From Sporobacter termitidis DSM 10068 (lineage in GTDB: Bacteria > Bacillota > Clostridia > Oscillospirales > Oscillospiraceae): a stretch of DNA of 64,000 nucleotides. The number at the start of each line of letters is the position of its first letter. Positions within the stretch are counted from its first letter, which is position 1. The DNA lies in contig NZ_FQXV01000002.1 in assembly GCF_900130065.1 (NCBI RefSeq), positions 248,001 to 312,000 of the forward strand, written 5' to 3'. Under the pieces are notes generated by a model. It was given only the letters and a program-made list of their open reading frames with translations. It was not told the DNA's origin and made no database searches. A program made the translations under genes and the position numbers. This document shows, piece by piece, positions 1 through 8,820 of the stretch.

Positions 1-326
1 AGCGCGTCAAGCTGGCCACCGAGCTGGCCAAGCGCTCCACCGGCAGCACCTTCTACGTTCTGGACGAGCCGACCACCGGCCTGCATACCGCCGACGTCCA
101 CCGCCTCATCGACGTTTTGAACCGCCTCGCCGACGCCGGCAACACCGTCGTCGTCATCGAGCACAACCTGGACGTTATCAAAACGGCCGACCACATCATC
201 GACCTGGGCCCCGAGGGCGGGGACAAGGGCGGCGAAATCGTCTTCGCCGGAACGCCGGAAGAACTCGCGACGTGCGAGCGGAGCTACACGGGGAAGTTTT
301 TGAAGCCGATGCTGGGAATGGAATAA
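1..326 (+). CDS. uvrA: UvrA, excinuclease ABC subunit A (C-terminal fragment)
   Basis: This is the last ~107 residues of UvrA, the damage-recognition ATPase of nucleotide excision repair; the gene enters from the left edge, open in frame from base 3. Visible are the end of the second ABC signature helix ([12 protein letters not shown]), the Walker B and D-loop ([11 protein letters not shown]), the switch histidine ([12 protein letters not shown]) and the UvrA-specific tail [21 protein letters not shown]. The gene ends with TAA and a strong hairpin follows at once. Nothing looks abnormal in the visible part. The call is secure because the tail block is diagnostic of UvrA rather than of transport ABC proteins. 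Confidence 0.97.
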   Translation, partial: RVKLATELAKRSTGSTFYVLDEPTTGLHTADVHRLIDVLNRLADAGNTVVVIEHNLDVIKTADHIIDLGPEGGDKGGEIVFAGTPEELATCERSYTGKFLKPMLGME

Positions 327-331
327 CGAAG

Positions 332-367
332 AAGCCGATGCGGAAAAAACGCATCGGCTTTTTTGCC
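332..367 (+). terminator. Rho-independent terminator of uvrA
   Basis: An 11-bp perfect stem (332-342 with 350-360, AAGCCGATGCG and its complement) closes an A-rich loop and runs into a T tract. It starts 6 bases after the uvrA stop codon. Confidence 0.85.
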
Positions 368-370
368 TTT

Positions 371-486
371 TTAAGAGCCGGATTTGTAGGGCGCGGCATC
401 CTTGACGCCTCTCTTGTCGGCGGGCAACAGTTATGTTTGTCGTCAAAGCTCTCTTCAATAATGATCCCCGTATACGGTTTTTCCAT
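371..486 (-). pseudogene. Remnant of a small gene (MEKPYTGIIIEES...)
   Basis: On the minus strand an ATG at 486 sits behind a plausible GAGG ribosome binding site and opens a peptide beginning MEKPYTGIIIEESFDD. The opening resembles the N-terminus of a small Clostridial protein type of about 100 residues that I remember but cannot name. The reading frame degenerates after about 19 codons. A second credible stretch, LLPADKRGVKDAAPYKSGS, ends with TAA at 371 in a different frame, so a frameshift or internal deletion is implied. Two terminator hairpins flank it. This is pattern memory plus the frame break, so confidence is low. Confidence 0.3.
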
Positions 487-503
487 TGCGGCCTCTTTCT
501 GCA

Positions 504-545
504 GCAGGGCGGGAGCTTTCGCTCCCGCCCTGCGTTTTTATTTTT
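504..545 (+). terminator. Strong GC-rich terminator hairpin
   Basis: A 13-bp perfect stem (504-516 with 521-533) with a TTTC loop is followed by GTTTTTATTTTT on the plus strand. It lies between uvrA and the convergent gene ending at 555. As uvrA already has a terminator, this may be a backup or belong to a lost gene. Confidence 0.7.
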
Positions 546-554
546 ATAATTTTA

Positions 555-1973
555 TTAATATGACAGTGCGTTGGAGGACATCATCTCGTCAATGGGGATG
601 ATCGTGCTGCCGGCGGGCGGCTGGGAGGCCGGCGCTTGGGCCGTATCGGTGTATTTGAAGGACGCCGTTAAGTCCATGGTCAGGGCGGACGGAATTTCCA
701 TGGTCAGCTTGACGCTGCCGTTGCCGGACGCGTCGGCGGTGCTGCCCATCGTCATGCTCCCCTGGCCGTCGAAATCAAAATCAACGTCGATGGCCATGCC
801 GGCATACGCCGTGCCGTTGAACTTCAGCGTCGTTTTCATGTTCATTTTAAGTCCCTCGGCGTCCGATCCCAGGTCGGGGGTAAAGGTGGAGACATAATCG
901 TTTCCGCTTTTGACAAACGCGGTATCGCCGAACATCGCACTGTACAATGCCAGCGTATCCCGGATAGTCTGGGCGCTGGCACCGGTATCGAGAAGGCACA
1001 GCTCCTTCAGCGTTGCCGACAGATAATCCTTAAAGCTCGTGCTGTCCTGGAGCCGGCTGGTCAGGCCGGCCAGCGAGACGTCGGAGGTCAGGTCGCTGAA
1101 GTCCATGGACAGCCATGTGCCGGTTTGCTGGCCCACGAGCGTCGTCAGGAGCGGCGACTGGATGTAGAGCATCCCCGTCTTGCTGTTCATGATGAGATTC
1201 AGGTCAATATCGTCCAGCAGCGACAGGATCATCAGGTCCTGATCATCCATCTCTTCATCGCCGGCCAGCCCCGCGGCAAACGCGGAGGCGTTGGTTTTCA
1301 TTTGAATGTTCATTTCGGCGTCGCTCTGATTGACAAGGCCGGAAAGGGTGCCGTTGATGGTCATCGGAACGGTCGGCGCGTCCTCCAGGTCGGCAAAGCT
1401 CAGATTCATGCTGAAATCGCCGGAGACGGCATGCTTTTTGGCGGAGAAGCCTTTCTGGCTTTCCAGATAGCGGTCTATCAGCGTATACGTCGCGCCGCTC
1501 TGGGCGATGAGGCCATCGATGGACTGCAGGGTAACGGCGCTGTTTGCGCCGTCCCAGTCGACCACGAAACCGAGGGCCTGCGCCGCGTAACGGACCGGTA
1601 TGTAAATCGGGCCGGCGGCGTTGTCCTGAAAGGCGGCGGCGTCGATATCAATGGTCCTGGCCGCGCCGGCGGACGTCACGGTCATGCTGTAATCGCCAAG
1701 ACTGAACGCGACGGATGTATCGCCGGAGACGGCGGTGACCGTCTTTGCCTGGCTGTCATACGACGCCGTGGCGTCCAGCGCGCCGAATAAAACGCTGGAA
1801 TCCGCGTAAAGCCGGTTTTCGTCTCCCACGCGGACGCTCATGTCCAGAGCGCTGTCGCCAAATTTGACGATGACCTTCGAATTCCCCGCGGCGGCGGCGA
1901 AAACGGACACGGAAAGACTGATAATTAAGATAAAAGCAACGATAAATGCGGATTTCTTGATTTTCCCGAACAA
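555..1973 (-). CDS. Secreted protein with copper amine oxidase N-terminal (stalk) domain
   Basis: A 472-residue exported protein of unknown specific role. The start is taken as TTG at 1973: GGAGGGG lies 5 bases upstream (1979-1985) and the resulting N-terminus is a classic signal peptide, MFGKIKKS followed by about 18 hydrophobic residues and VFAAAAG. A longer reading to 2117 would bury the signal peptide. After it comes a copper amine oxidase N-like domain, roughly residues 30-160, with the family hallmarks of a defined-length beta domain and YIPVRYAAQALGFVVDWD. The remaining ~300 residues are beta-rich, acidic and not recognised; they repeatedly use L/M-rich strands such as LNLIMNSKTGMLYIQSPLL. 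Such stalk domains display cell-surface modules in Firmicutes. Despite the domain name there is no evidence for copper or oxidase activity. It is a monocistron. Confidence 0.8.
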   Translation of the reverse strand: MFGKIKKSAFIVAFILIISLSVSVFAAAAGNSKVIVKFGDSALDMSVRVGDENRLYADSSVLFGALDATASYDSQAKTVTAVSGDTSVAFSLGDYSMTVTSAGAARTIDIDAAAFQDNAAGPIYIPVRYAAQALGFVVDWDGANSAVTLQSIDGLIAQSGATYTLIDRYLESQKGFSAKKHAVSGDFSMNLSFADLEDAPTVPMTINGTLSGLVNQSDAEMNIQMKTNASAFAAGLAGDEEMDDQDLMILSLLDDIDLNLIMNSKTGMLYIQSPLLTTLVGQQTGTWLSMDFSDLTSDVSLAGLTSRLQDSTSFKDYLSATLKELCLLDTGASAQTIRDTLALYSAMFGDTAFVKSGNDYVSTFTPDLGSDAEGLKMNMKTTLKFNGTAYAGMAIDVDFDFDGQGSMTMGSTADASGNGSVKLTMEIPSALTMDLTASFKYTDTAQAPASQPPAGSTIIPIDEMMSSNALSY

Positions 1974-2088
1974 AAAGACCCCTCCAGTTTTGATTGAAAT
2001 GGATACATGCCCCGGCGCTTTATACGCCCGGCGCGGTGTCCTGCCTAAAGCATATGCCGGTATTGGATAAAACAGTGCGCCTTGGTAT

Positions 2089-2117
2089 ATCGTACCAGCA
2101 GATTCGACAATATTCAA
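2089..2117 (-). promoter_or_regulatory. Possible sigma-A promoter for the stalk-domain gene
   Basis: On the minus strand TTGAAT (2112-2117) and TACGAT (2089-2094) are separated by 17 bases. The leader to the TTG start would be about 110 bases. Moderate match only. Confidence 0.35.
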
Positions 2118-2190
2118 TAACCAAATATTTCTTTCGGCAAAAAAATCTTTTTAATGGGCTTTTTCGGCAAAAAACAGGGAAAAGAACGAC

Positions 2191-2253
2191 GGCGAACACA
2201 GTTCGCCCGTACGCTGCTACTGCAAAATGCCCGTAGGGCGAACTGCGTTCGCC
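2191..2253. repeat. REPIN-like palindromic repeat doublet
   Basis: Two short palindromes, GGCGAAC-ACA-GTTCGCC (2191-2207) and GGCGAAC-TGC-GTTCGCC (2237-2253), flank a segment whose ends CGCCCGTA and GCCCGTAGG are partly complementary. The same design recurs at 11351-11407 and 50934-51003. The rest of the 2118-2294 gap holds no gene. Confidence 0.7.
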
Positions 2254-2294
2254 TGTCGATCGAATCATGCTAACCGCTTATAGCAAAAACCGCT

Positions 2295-4100
2295 CTATTC
2301 GTCCAGCTTCAGCACTGCCATAAAGGCTTCCTGCGGGACCTCCACGCTGCCCAGCTTCCGCATGCGCTTTTTGCCCTCTTTTTGTTTTTCCAGGAGTTTT
2401 TTCTTGCGGGTGATGTCGCCGCCGTAGCATTTGGCCAGAACGTCCTTGCGCACGGCCTTGATCGTCTCGCGGGCGATGACCTTGCCGCCGATGGCGGCCT
2501 GGACGGGCACCTCGAAGAGCTGGCGGGGGATGTTATCCTTGAGCTTTTCGGCGATGCGGCGGCCGCGCTCGTACGCCTTGTCCCTGTGGACGATAAAGGA
2601 CAGCGCGTCCACATTCTCGCTGTTCAGGAGGATATCGAGCTTGACCAGCTCGGAGGGGCGGTAGCCCTCAAAATCGTAATCCAGGGACGCGTAGCCGCGG
2701 GAACGGGATTTTAACGCGTCGAAGAAATCATAAATGATTTCGTTAAGGGGCATGTCGTACTTGAGTTCGACGCGGGTGGCTTCGAGATAGGTGAGCTCCT
2801 TGTATTCGCCGCGGCGGTCCTGGCAAAGGTCCATGATGTTGCCCACGTACTCCGGGGGACAGATGATGGACGCCTTGACAAATGGCTCCTCCGCCGTTTC
2901 GATCTGGGCGGGGTCCGGGTAATTGAGGGGGTTGTCCACCAGGATCACCGACCCATCCGTCTTCGTGACGCGGTAGATGACGCTGGGGGCGGTGGTGATA
3001 AGGTCCAGGTTAAACTCCCGCTCGATGCGCTCCTGGATGATCTCCATGTGCAGAAGGCCCAGAAAGCCGCAGCGGAAGCCAAAGCCCAGGGCGATGGACG
3101 ATTCCGGCTCGAAGCTGAGGGCGGCGTCGTTGAGCTTTAATTTTTCCAGCGCGTCGCGCAGGTCGGGGTATTCCGCCCCGTCCACGGTATAGACGCCCGA
3201 AAAAACCATGGGATGGGCGGGCTTGTAGCCCGGCAGCGGCTCGGTGGCGGGCCTGTCCGCGCCGGTGACCGTGTCGCCCACCTGCGTGTCGGCCACGTTT
3301 TTGATGCTGGCCGTCAGGTATCCCACGTCGCCGGCACTCAGCACATCGCACGGCTCGAGGCCGATGGGGCGCATGTGGCCCATCTCCACCACGCGGTACT
3401 CGGCGCCGGTGGCCATCATTTTGACGGTCATGTCCCGGCGGAGCTCGCCTTCCATCAGGCGCAGATAGACGATGACGCCGCGGTAGGCGTCGTACTGGCT
3501 GTCAAAGATGAGCGCCCGCAGGGGCTTTTGGGGGTCGCCCTTCGGCGCGGGGATGCAATTGACGATATTTTCAAGCACGTCCTCGATGCCCACGCCGAGC
3601 TTGGCGGAAATCTCCGGCGCGTCGAGGGCGGGCAGGCCAATAATATCCTCGATCTCGGCCTTGACGCGCTGCGGGTCGGCGGCCGGCAGGTCGATTTTAT
3701 TGACCACGGGAAGAATCTCCAGGTTGTGCTCCAGCGCCAGGTACGTGTTGGCCAGGGTCTGGGCCTCGATGCCCTGGGCCGCGTCCACCACAAGGACGGC
3801 GCCCTCGCAGGCGGCCAGGGAGCGGGAGACCTCGTAGTTGAAGTCCACGTGGCCCGGCGTGTCGATGAGGTTGAGCGTATACGTCTCCCCATCTTTGGCC
3901 GTGTAGGACAGGCCCACGGCGCGCGCTTTGATGGTGATGCCGCGCTCGCGCTCCAGGTCCATGTTGTCTAAAAGCTGGTTTTCCATATCACGGGCGTCGA
4001 CGGCATTGCACTTTTCCAGGAGCCTGTCGGCCAGCGTTGATTTGCCGTGGTCAATATGGGCAATAATAGAGAAGTTGCGGATCTTGTCTTGCTGTATCAT
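2295..4100 (-). CDS. lepA: LepA, elongation factor 4 (ribosomal back-translocase GTPase)
   Basis: A full-length 601-residue translational GTPase. The start is ATG at 4100: a complete anti-SD match, GGAGGTGAT, lies 7 bases upstream and overlaps an in-frame GTG that would otherwise extend the protein by four residues. The P-loop AHIDHGKST is at residues 14-22, followed by the DTPGH (G3) and NKID (G4) motifs. The LepA C-terminal domain follows, with the family-typical [20 protein letters not shown] and [16 protein letters not shown] near the end, which separate it from EF-G and TypA. LepA acts on stalled or mis-translocated ribosomes. It lies 24 bases downstream of an XRE regulator gene on the same strand and is probably co-transcribed with it. 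Confidence 0.97.
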   Translation of the reverse strand: MIQQDKIRNFSIIAHIDHGKSTLADRLLEKCNAVDARDMENQLLDNMDLERERGITIKARAVGLSYTAKDGETYTLNLIDTPGHVDFNYEVSRSLAACEGAVLVVDAAQGIEAQTLANTYLALEHNLEILPVVNKIDLPAADPQRVKAEIEDIIGLPALDAPEISAKLGVGIEDVLENIVNCIPAPKGDPQKPLRALIFDSQYDAYRGVIVYLRLMEGELRRDMTVKMMATGAEYRVVEMGHMRPIGLEPCDVLSAGDVGYLTASIKNVADTQVGDTVTGADRPATEPLPGYKPAHPMVFSGVYTVDGAEYPDLRDALEKLKLNDAALSFEPESSIALGFGFRCGFLGLLHMEIIQERIEREFNLDLITTAPSVIYRVTKTDGSVILVDNPLNYPDPAQIETAEEPFVKASIICPPEYVGNIMDLCQDRRGEYKELTYLEATRVELKYDMPLNEIIYDFFDALKSRSRGYASLDYDFEGYRPSELVKLDILLNSENVDALSFIVHRDKAYERGRRIAEKLKDNIPRQLFEVPVQAAIGGKVIARETIKAVRKDVLAKCYGGDITRKKKLLEKQKEGKKRMRKLGSVEVPQEAFMAVLKLDE

Positions 4101-4124
4101 GACGGAAATCACCTCCGGGCGGCT

Positions 4125-4730
4125 TTAAGAATTCTCAGATGTCTGCTTCAGGCTCAAGACGGCTTTTTTGATGATTTCCTCCATTTCAAGCACAGCGCCA
4201 TACTGCTTCGGGTATTTTTCCCGGAGCAGCGCGTCGGACAGCTTTTCCCGGACATCGCCGCCCTCCAGGACCCGGCGGGCGTTTTCGATAAAATCGGCCT
4301 CCGCGGCCTTGAACGACGCGTCGAAGAGCGGCTCGTACTGCCGGCGGCTGGAGCGCAGGGCGGACAGTATGACGAAGATGCTGTAGTTCATGTATCTCGC
4401 GGTTGCCTGGCTCAGCGGCGCATCCCCGATTTCGGAGAGCAGGGCGATGATGAGGGAGGCGGCGTCGGCATTGCGCCTGTCGCAGTCGCCCTGGCAGCGG
4501 AGCGACACGCCGTCATAGGTTCTTTCCGCCGTCCTGCCGAGGATGTAATCGGTGGTCACGCCGTAATATTCGCACGCCCTGATGATAAATTCCAGCTTCG
4601 GCTCGCGCACGCCGTTTTCGTAATGGGACAGGAGCGCCTGGGAAACGCCCAGCTCATCCGCGGCCTTTTTCTGGCTCAGGCTGTTCTCGTGCCTCAGATT
4701 ACTGAGTATATGGGCAAAATCCGGCTTCAT
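4125..4730 (-). CDS. XRE-family transcriptional regulator
   Basis: A 201-residue protein with a Cro/C1-type helix-turn-helix at residues ~5-60 (MKPDFAHILSNLRHEN, AADELGVSQALLSHYENG, YYGVTTDYILGR). The rest is a helical domain of unknown function with an acidic C-terminus. The ATG at 4730 is preferred because AGGTGG lies 6 bases upstream; a longer frame to 4784 would run into the promoter. Its promoter (4772-4800) has TATACT inside a TATACTATACTG repeat, a plausible site for self-repression. It is divergent from the pduL gene and may control it, lepA, or only itself; no target is shown by the sequence. Confidence 0.85.
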   Translation of the reverse strand: MKPDFAHILSNLRHENSLSQKKAADELGVSQALLSHYENGVREPKLEFIIRACEYYGVTTDYILGRTAERTYDGVSLRCQGDCDRRNADAASLIIALLSEIGDAPLSQATARYMNYSIFVILSALRSSRRQYEPLFDASFKAAEADFIENARRVLEGGDVREKLSDALLREKYPKQYGAVLEMEEIIKKAVLSLKQTSENS

Positions 4731-4771
4731 CCTCCGCCACCTCGTACGTCCTGGGATATTACAGTCAGTAT

Positions 4772-4800
4772 AGTATATCCGCAAAGCGCCCTTTTGTAAA
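4772..4800 (-). promoter_or_regulatory. Sigma-A promoter for the XRE-lepA unit
   Basis: TTTACA (4795-4800) and TATACT (4772-4777) with exactly 17 bases between, reading left. The -10 is followed by a second ATACT copy, giving a short direct repeat that could be an operator. Confidence 0.7.
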
Positions 4801-4851
4801 TACGCTATAAAAAACTGCGCCTTGAAATATCTAAGATTTACGAATGCTCGC

Positions 4852-4880
4852 TTGCACTTTTAACCCGGCGGTGGTAAAGT
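4852..4880 (+). promoter_or_regulatory. Sigma-A promoter for pduL
   Basis: TTGCAC (4852-4857), 17-base spacer, TAAAGT (4875-4880). Transcription would start near 4887, which rules out the ATG at 4884 and supports the ATG at 4929 as the start of the next gene. Confidence 0.65.
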
Positions 4881-4928
4881 AAATTGATGGATAAGTATAT
4901 CAAAAATGTTGGAACCGAGGTAATTTAC

Positions 4929-5501
4929 ATGTCTGAGAGAAAGGTCACTATCGAGGGTTCGGGAAAACACTGCCATGTGACGCGGGAGACGCTGGACACC
5001 CTTTTCGGAAAAGGGTTTGAGCTGGTCGTCAAGAAGATGCTGTCTCAGCCGGGGCAGTTTGCCTCCGAGCAGAAGGTCACCGTCGTCGGTCCCAAGGGGC
5101 AGACCACATTATCGATTATCGGCCCCTGCCGCAAAGCGGACCAGGTGGAGCTGTCCTATACGGATGCGCGCGCGCTGGGCTTTAATCCCCCGGTGCGTGA
5201 AAGCGGAGACCTGAAAGGGTCGCCCGGCTGCAAGCTTGTTGGGCCCAAGGGCGAGGTCGCCATTAACGAGGGCGTCATCATCGCCAAGCGGCACATCCAC
5301 CTGACGCCGGAGGACGCCGCGAAATTCGGCCTGAAGGACAAGCAGAATGTGAAGCTGAAGGTCGGCGGCGAGCGCGCCCTGATTTTTGACGAGGTCGTTG
5401 CCCGTGTCAGCCCGGATTATGCCACGTTCGCCCACGTCGATTACGACGAGGTCAACGCCGCGGCGCTGTTCGGCGAAACCATCGGCGAGATCCTGGACTG
5501 A
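4929..5501 (+). CDS. pduL: PduL-type phosphate acyltransferase (phosphotransacetylase)
   Basis: A 190-residue protein of the PduL family, which swaps acyl-CoA and acyl-phosphate (acetyl or propanoyl) with zinc bound by paired histidines. Both half-domains carry the family motif: GKHCHVTRE near residues 12-20 and AKRHIHLTPEDA near residues 119-130. The repeated VGPKG strands are also typical. The ATG at 4929 has GAGGT 7 bases upstream and is downstream of the predicted transcription start. There is no N-terminal encapsulation extension and there are no microcompartment genes nearby, so it is likely a free cytosolic phosphotransacetylase for acetate or propionate formation. It is divergent from the XRE regulator and converges on secG. 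Confidence 0.88.
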   Translation: MSERKVTIEGSGKHCHVTRETLDTLFGKGFELVVKKMLSQPGQFASEQKVTVVGPKGQTTLSIIGPCRKADQVELSYTDARALGFNPPVRESGDLKGSPGCKLVGPKGEVAINEGVIIAKRHIHLTPEDAAKFGLKDKQNVKLKVGGERALIFDEVVARVSPDYATFAHVDYDEVNAAALFGETIGEILD

Positions 5502-5533
5502 CTCCGCCGGCGCACCGCTTTAAGACAACGAAA

Positions 5534-5562
5534 AAAGGCTGCCGCAAAGCGGCAGCCTTTTA
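5534..5562. terminator. Bidirectional terminator between pduL and secG
   Basis: A 12-bp perfect stem (5534-5545 with 5549-5560) with a 3-base loop, A tract before and T tract after. It can serve both convergent genes. Confidence 0.85.
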
Positions 5563-5574
5563 TGAAGCCGAAAC

Positions 5575-5805
5575 TTAGAAAATGCTGAGCCCCAGCGTCA
5601 GGACGACGAAGACGATGGCGACCCACTTTGTGGCTCTGGCCAGCTTGGAATCCAGCGTTTTCGATTTGTTTTTGGACAAATAGGTATCCGAGCCGCCGCC
5701 GATGACGCCGGAGAGGCCGGCCGTCTTGCCGGATTGGAGCAAAACAACGGCGATGAGGACGACGCAGGCGAGAAGCTGGACGATCGTAATTATGGTTGTC
5801 AGCAT
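5575..5805 (-). CDS. secG: SecG, preprotein translocase subunit
   Basis: A 76-residue membrane protein of the SecYEG channel. Two transmembrane segments (LTTIITIVQLLACVVLIAVVLL and WVAIVFVVLTLGLSIF) bracket the conserved cytoplasmic loop with LLQSGKTAGLSGVIGGG. The ATG at 5805 is preferred over the one at 5814 because AAAGGA is 9 bases upstream of the former and abuts the latter. It converges on pduL and is divergent from tatD. Confidence 0.93.
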   Translation of the reverse strand: MLTTIITIVQLLACVVLIAVVLLQSGKTAGLSGVIGGGSDTYLSKNKSKTLDSKLARATKWVAIVFVVLTLGLSIF

Positions 5806-5931
5806 AAGGATCATTCCTTTCAGAATATCGGAACACGCAAAATTCGCGGTATTGTCGTACTGGTCATGTTAACACAAACGCGGGCCGTTGACAAGAGTTT
5901 TTTTCTAACATTGACAAAGGCGGGCTTTTTT

Positions 5932-6693
5932 ATGCTTTTCGATACCCACGCGCATTACGACGACGAGCAGTTTGACGGCGACAGGGACGCGCTGCTGTCC
6001 TCCATGAACGAAAACGGCGTCGCCCTGATCATGAACGCCGCCAGCAGCCTCGCGTCGTCCAGGGCGGCGCTGGCACTGGCCGACAAATATCCGTTTATCT
6101 ACGCGGCTGTGGGCGTGCACCCCCACGACGCCAAGGACATGGACGGCGATACGCTCCCGGCGCTGGAGGCGCTGCTGCGGCATCCGAAGGCCGTGGCCGT
6201 GGGCGAGATCGGGCTGGACTACCATTACGACCTCTCGCCCCGGGACGTGCAGCAGCGGCGTTTTCAGGAGCAACTGGCGCTGGCGGAAAGCGTGGGCCTG
6301 CCCGTCGTCATCCACGAGCGGGAGGCGGCGCGGGACGTGCTGGACATTCTGGGCCGGTTTCCCCGGGTCACCGGCGTGTTCCACTGCTTTTCGGGCAGCT
6401 GGGAGACGGCGAAGCTCCTTTTGGACAAGGGCTGGTACCTGTCCTTCACGGGTGTTATCACCTTTAAAAACGCGCGGAAATCCCATGAGGTGATCGTCAA
6501 CATGCCCCGGGACCGGCTCATGATTGAGACCGACTGCCCTTATCTGGCGCCGGAGCCGGTGCGCGGCAGGCGGAACAGCTCCCTGAACCTCAAATACACG
6601 GCCGCGAAGGCCGCCGAGCTCCTGGGGATATCGGCGGAGGAAACCGCGGCGCTGACGACGGCCAACGGAAAGCGCTTTTTCGGGATCGGCTGA
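5932..6693 (+). CDS. tatD: TatD family metal-dependent deoxyribonuclease
   Basis: A 253-residue TIM-barrel hydrolase. The metal ligands are all present: FDTHAHYDD at the N-terminus, the glutamate in VGEIGLDYHYD, the histidines of VVIHERE and FHCFSG, and the aspartate in IETDCPYLAPEPVRG. TatD enzymes act as 3'-5' exonucleases in DNA repair and related quality control. The ATG at 5932 starts directly at the conserved core; longer in-frame upstream sequence overlaps the divergent secG gene. Ribosome binding site AAAGGCGGG is weak but placed correctly. Confidence 0.94.
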   Translation: MLFDTHAHYDDEQFDGDRDALLSSMNENGVALIMNAASSLASSRAALALADKYPFIYAAVGVHPHDAKDMDGDTLPALEALLRHPKAVAVGEIGLDYHYDLSPRDVQQRRFQEQLALAESVGLPVVIHEREAARDVLDILGRFPRVTGVFHCFSGSWETAKLLLDKGWYLSFTGVITFKNARKSHEVIVNMPRDRLMIETDCPYLAPEPVRGRRNSSLNLKYTAAKAAELLGISAEETAALTTANGKRFFGIG

Positions 6694-6893
6694 CAGCCGC
6701 CGGAGAATTAACATTATTGTAAAAAAGTTCATAGAGTGTTCACACTTTGTTTAATTCTTCCGCCTTCATATTTATATACTTTCAGATAGACAAGCCCTGA
6801 CGACAACGCACCGACAGCCGCGCCTCTCCTGCCTGCGCGGAACGCCGCTGGAATCAGGGCCTGCGTAATTAAATGAAAAAGGGGGAAACTCTC

Positions 6894-7907
6894 TTGATCG
6901 AAGTGCGTGACCTGGTGAAGCGGTACGGAGACCACCTCGCCGTGGATCACCTGAGCTTCAGGGTCGAAAAGGGCCAGATCTACGGATTCCTCGGGCCGAA
7001 CGGCGCGGGAAAGACGACGACGATGAACATCATGACCGGTTATATCGGCCCCACGGAGGGCGAGGTGATCATCAACGGCCACAATATCCTGGACGAGCCC
7101 GAGGAGGCCAAGCGCTCCATCGGCTATCTGCCGGAGCTGCCGCCGCTTTACACGGACATGACGCCCCGCGAGTACCTGAATTTCGCCGCAGAGCTCAAAA
7201 GCCTCGACCCCGGAGAACTCGAGGAATCCGTCCAAAAGGTCATGAAGCTCACGAAAATCGACGATGTCCAGGACAGGCTGATCAAAAACCTGTCCAAGGG
7301 CTACAGGCAGCGCGTGGGGCTGGCGCAGGCCATCCTGGGCATGCCGGAGATCCTCATTCTGGACGAGCCCACCGTGGGCCTGGACCCGAAGCAGATCCTC
7401 GAAATCCGCGAGCTGATCCGGAGCCTTTCAAAAGAGCATACGATCATACTGAGCTCGCACATCCTCTCCGAGGTCTCCGAGGTCTGCGACCGCGTGCTCA
7501 TCATCCACCACGGCCGGCTTATCGCCACCGGCAGCCCCGGGGAGCTGGAACGGCAGCTCAAGGGCACGACGATCGAGCTCACGGTCAAATCGGACGATAT
7601 TGCGGCGGTCCAAAAGCTCTTTGAGTCCGTGGAGGGCGCGGGCCGCGTCACCTGCACGCCGGCGGGGGCCGAAAACGAAATCTCCGTGGCCGTCGACCCG
7701 AAGGACAACCTGGACCTCAGGGAAGCGCTTTTCCGCGCCTGCGCGAAGGCGGACTGCCCGCTGCTGATGATGCGGCCCTCCGGCGTATCGCTGGAGAGCA
7801 TCTTTCTGGAGCTCACCTCCGACCGCGCGGCCCCCGGGGAGCCGGGGGAGAACAGCACGGAGGCGGAGGTGGAAGACGACGGCACGAAGGACGGTGACGA
7901 CGAATGA
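6894..7907 (+). CDS. ABC transporter ATP-binding protein, GldA-like
   Basis: A 337-residue ATPase of a one-sided (ABC-2 type) system. Walker A GPNGAGKTTT near residue 40, signature LSKGYRQRVGLAQ, Walker B ILILDEPTVGLDP and the switch LSSHILSEV are intact. A ~100-residue C-terminal extension with a ferredoxin-like fold pattern ends in an acidic tail. TTG at 6894 is chosen because AAGGGGG lies 7-8 bases upstream and family members begin with IEVRDLVKRYG; an ATG at 6873 has no ribosome binding site. It overlaps the following permease by ATGA. With the next three genes it forms the GldA/GldF/GldG-type operon found in many non-gliding bacteria, whose substrate is unknown. The ~180 bases upstream hold no gene. 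Confidence 0.9.
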   Translation: MIEVRDLVKRYGDHLAVDHLSFRVEKGQIYGFLGPNGAGKTTTMNIMTGYIGPTEGEVIINGHNILDEPEEAKRSIGYLPELPPLYTDMTPREYLNFAAELKSLDPGELEESVQKVMKLTKIDDVQDRLIKNLSKGYRQRVGLAQAILGMPEILILDEPTVGLDPKQILEIRELIRSLSKEHTIILSSHILSEVSEVCDRVLIIHHGRLIATGSPGELERQLKGTTIELTVKSDDIAAVQKLFESVEGAGRVTCTPAGAENEISVAVDPKDNLDLREALFRACAKADCPLLMMRPSGVSLESIFLELTSDRAAPGEPGENSTEAEVEDDGTKDGDDE

Positions 7908-8806
7908 AAGCCGTATATAAAAGGGAGCTTGCCTCCTACTTCAACTCGATGATCGGGTATGTGTACATCTTTATCGTCCTGATCTTTATCGCGCTGATGT
8001 TCACCCTGAACAACATGATCGCCAGCTACTCCAATTCCGCGCAGCAGACCGGGGGCTATCCCTATTTCGCCGGGGCTTTGTCCAGCTCCATCATCATACT
8101 GGTGTTCGCCGTCCCGATCCTGACGATGAAATCCATCGCGGACGAGCGCCGCCTGAAGACGGACCAGATGCTTTTGACGTACCCCGTCAAGGTGTCCTCC
8201 GTCATCACCGGCAAATATTTCGCGATGGTCACGGTTTACGCCATCCCGCTGCTCATCTCCTGCCTGTGCCCCCTGGTGATCTCCTGGATCACGGCCGGCG
8301 GCGGCTCGTTTCTGATCGATTATTCCACGATCCTGGCCATGATTTTCCTGGGCGGCCTGTTTGTGGCCATCGGGATGTTCATCTCGTCCCTGACGGAGAG
8401 CCAGGTCATCGCCGCGGTGGTGACGATGGGCATTTTCCTGCTGATGTTCTTCTGGTCGGGGCTCGTCGGCTACATCCCCGAGTCGTCGACGGCCACCTTC
8501 GTGGGCTTTATGATCATTCTGGCCGCGATCTTATTAATCCTGCACCATCTGGCTCACAGCACGACGCTGACCGCCATTGTCGGCGCCGTGGGCGGCGCTG
8601 GCCTCATCGCCCTGTATATTCTGGACAAGGCCATTTTAAACGGGCTTTTAAAAAAATTCCTCGGCCTTTTCTCCATCACGGATTCCATCGGCAATTTCGC
8701 TTCTTACTACGTTTTTGATCTCAAGGGTCTCCTGCTGTTCGCGTCCGTCGCGGCGCTGTTCGTGTTTCTCACGGTCCAGTCCGTGCAGAAACGGCGCTGG
8801 AGTTAA
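7904..8806 (+). CDS. ABC-2 type permease, GldF-like
   Basis: A 300-residue membrane protein with about six or seven hydrophobic segments; the first (MIGYVYIFIVLIFIALMF) follows the typical KRELASYFNS start. It contains the family-typical LTMKSIADERRLKTDQMLLTYPV between the second and third segments. It is translationally coupled to the ATPase (ATGA overlap) and is followed after 14 bases by the GldG-like gene. It is the membrane partner of the ATPase; substrate unknown. Confidence 0.9.
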   Translation: MKAVYKRELASYFNSMIGYVYIFIVLIFIALMFTLNNMIASYSNSAQQTGGYPYFAGALSSSIIILVFAVPILTMKSIADERRLKTDQMLLTYPVKVSSVITGKYFAMVTVYAIPLLISCLCPLVISWITAGGGSFLIDYSTILAMIFLGGLFVAIGMFISSLTESQVIAAVVTMGIFLLMFFWSGLVGYIPESSTATFVGFMIILAAILLILHHLAHSTTLTAIVGAVGGAGLIALYILDKAILNGLLKKFLGLFSITDSIGNFASYYVFDLKGLLLFASVAALFVFLTVQSVQKRRWS

Positions 8807-8820
8807 GGGAGGTGCCTGAC

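Noticed and set aside
555-1973. Copper amine oxidase enzyme
   Set aside because: Only the small N-terminal domain is present; no catalytic domain or topaquinone motif.
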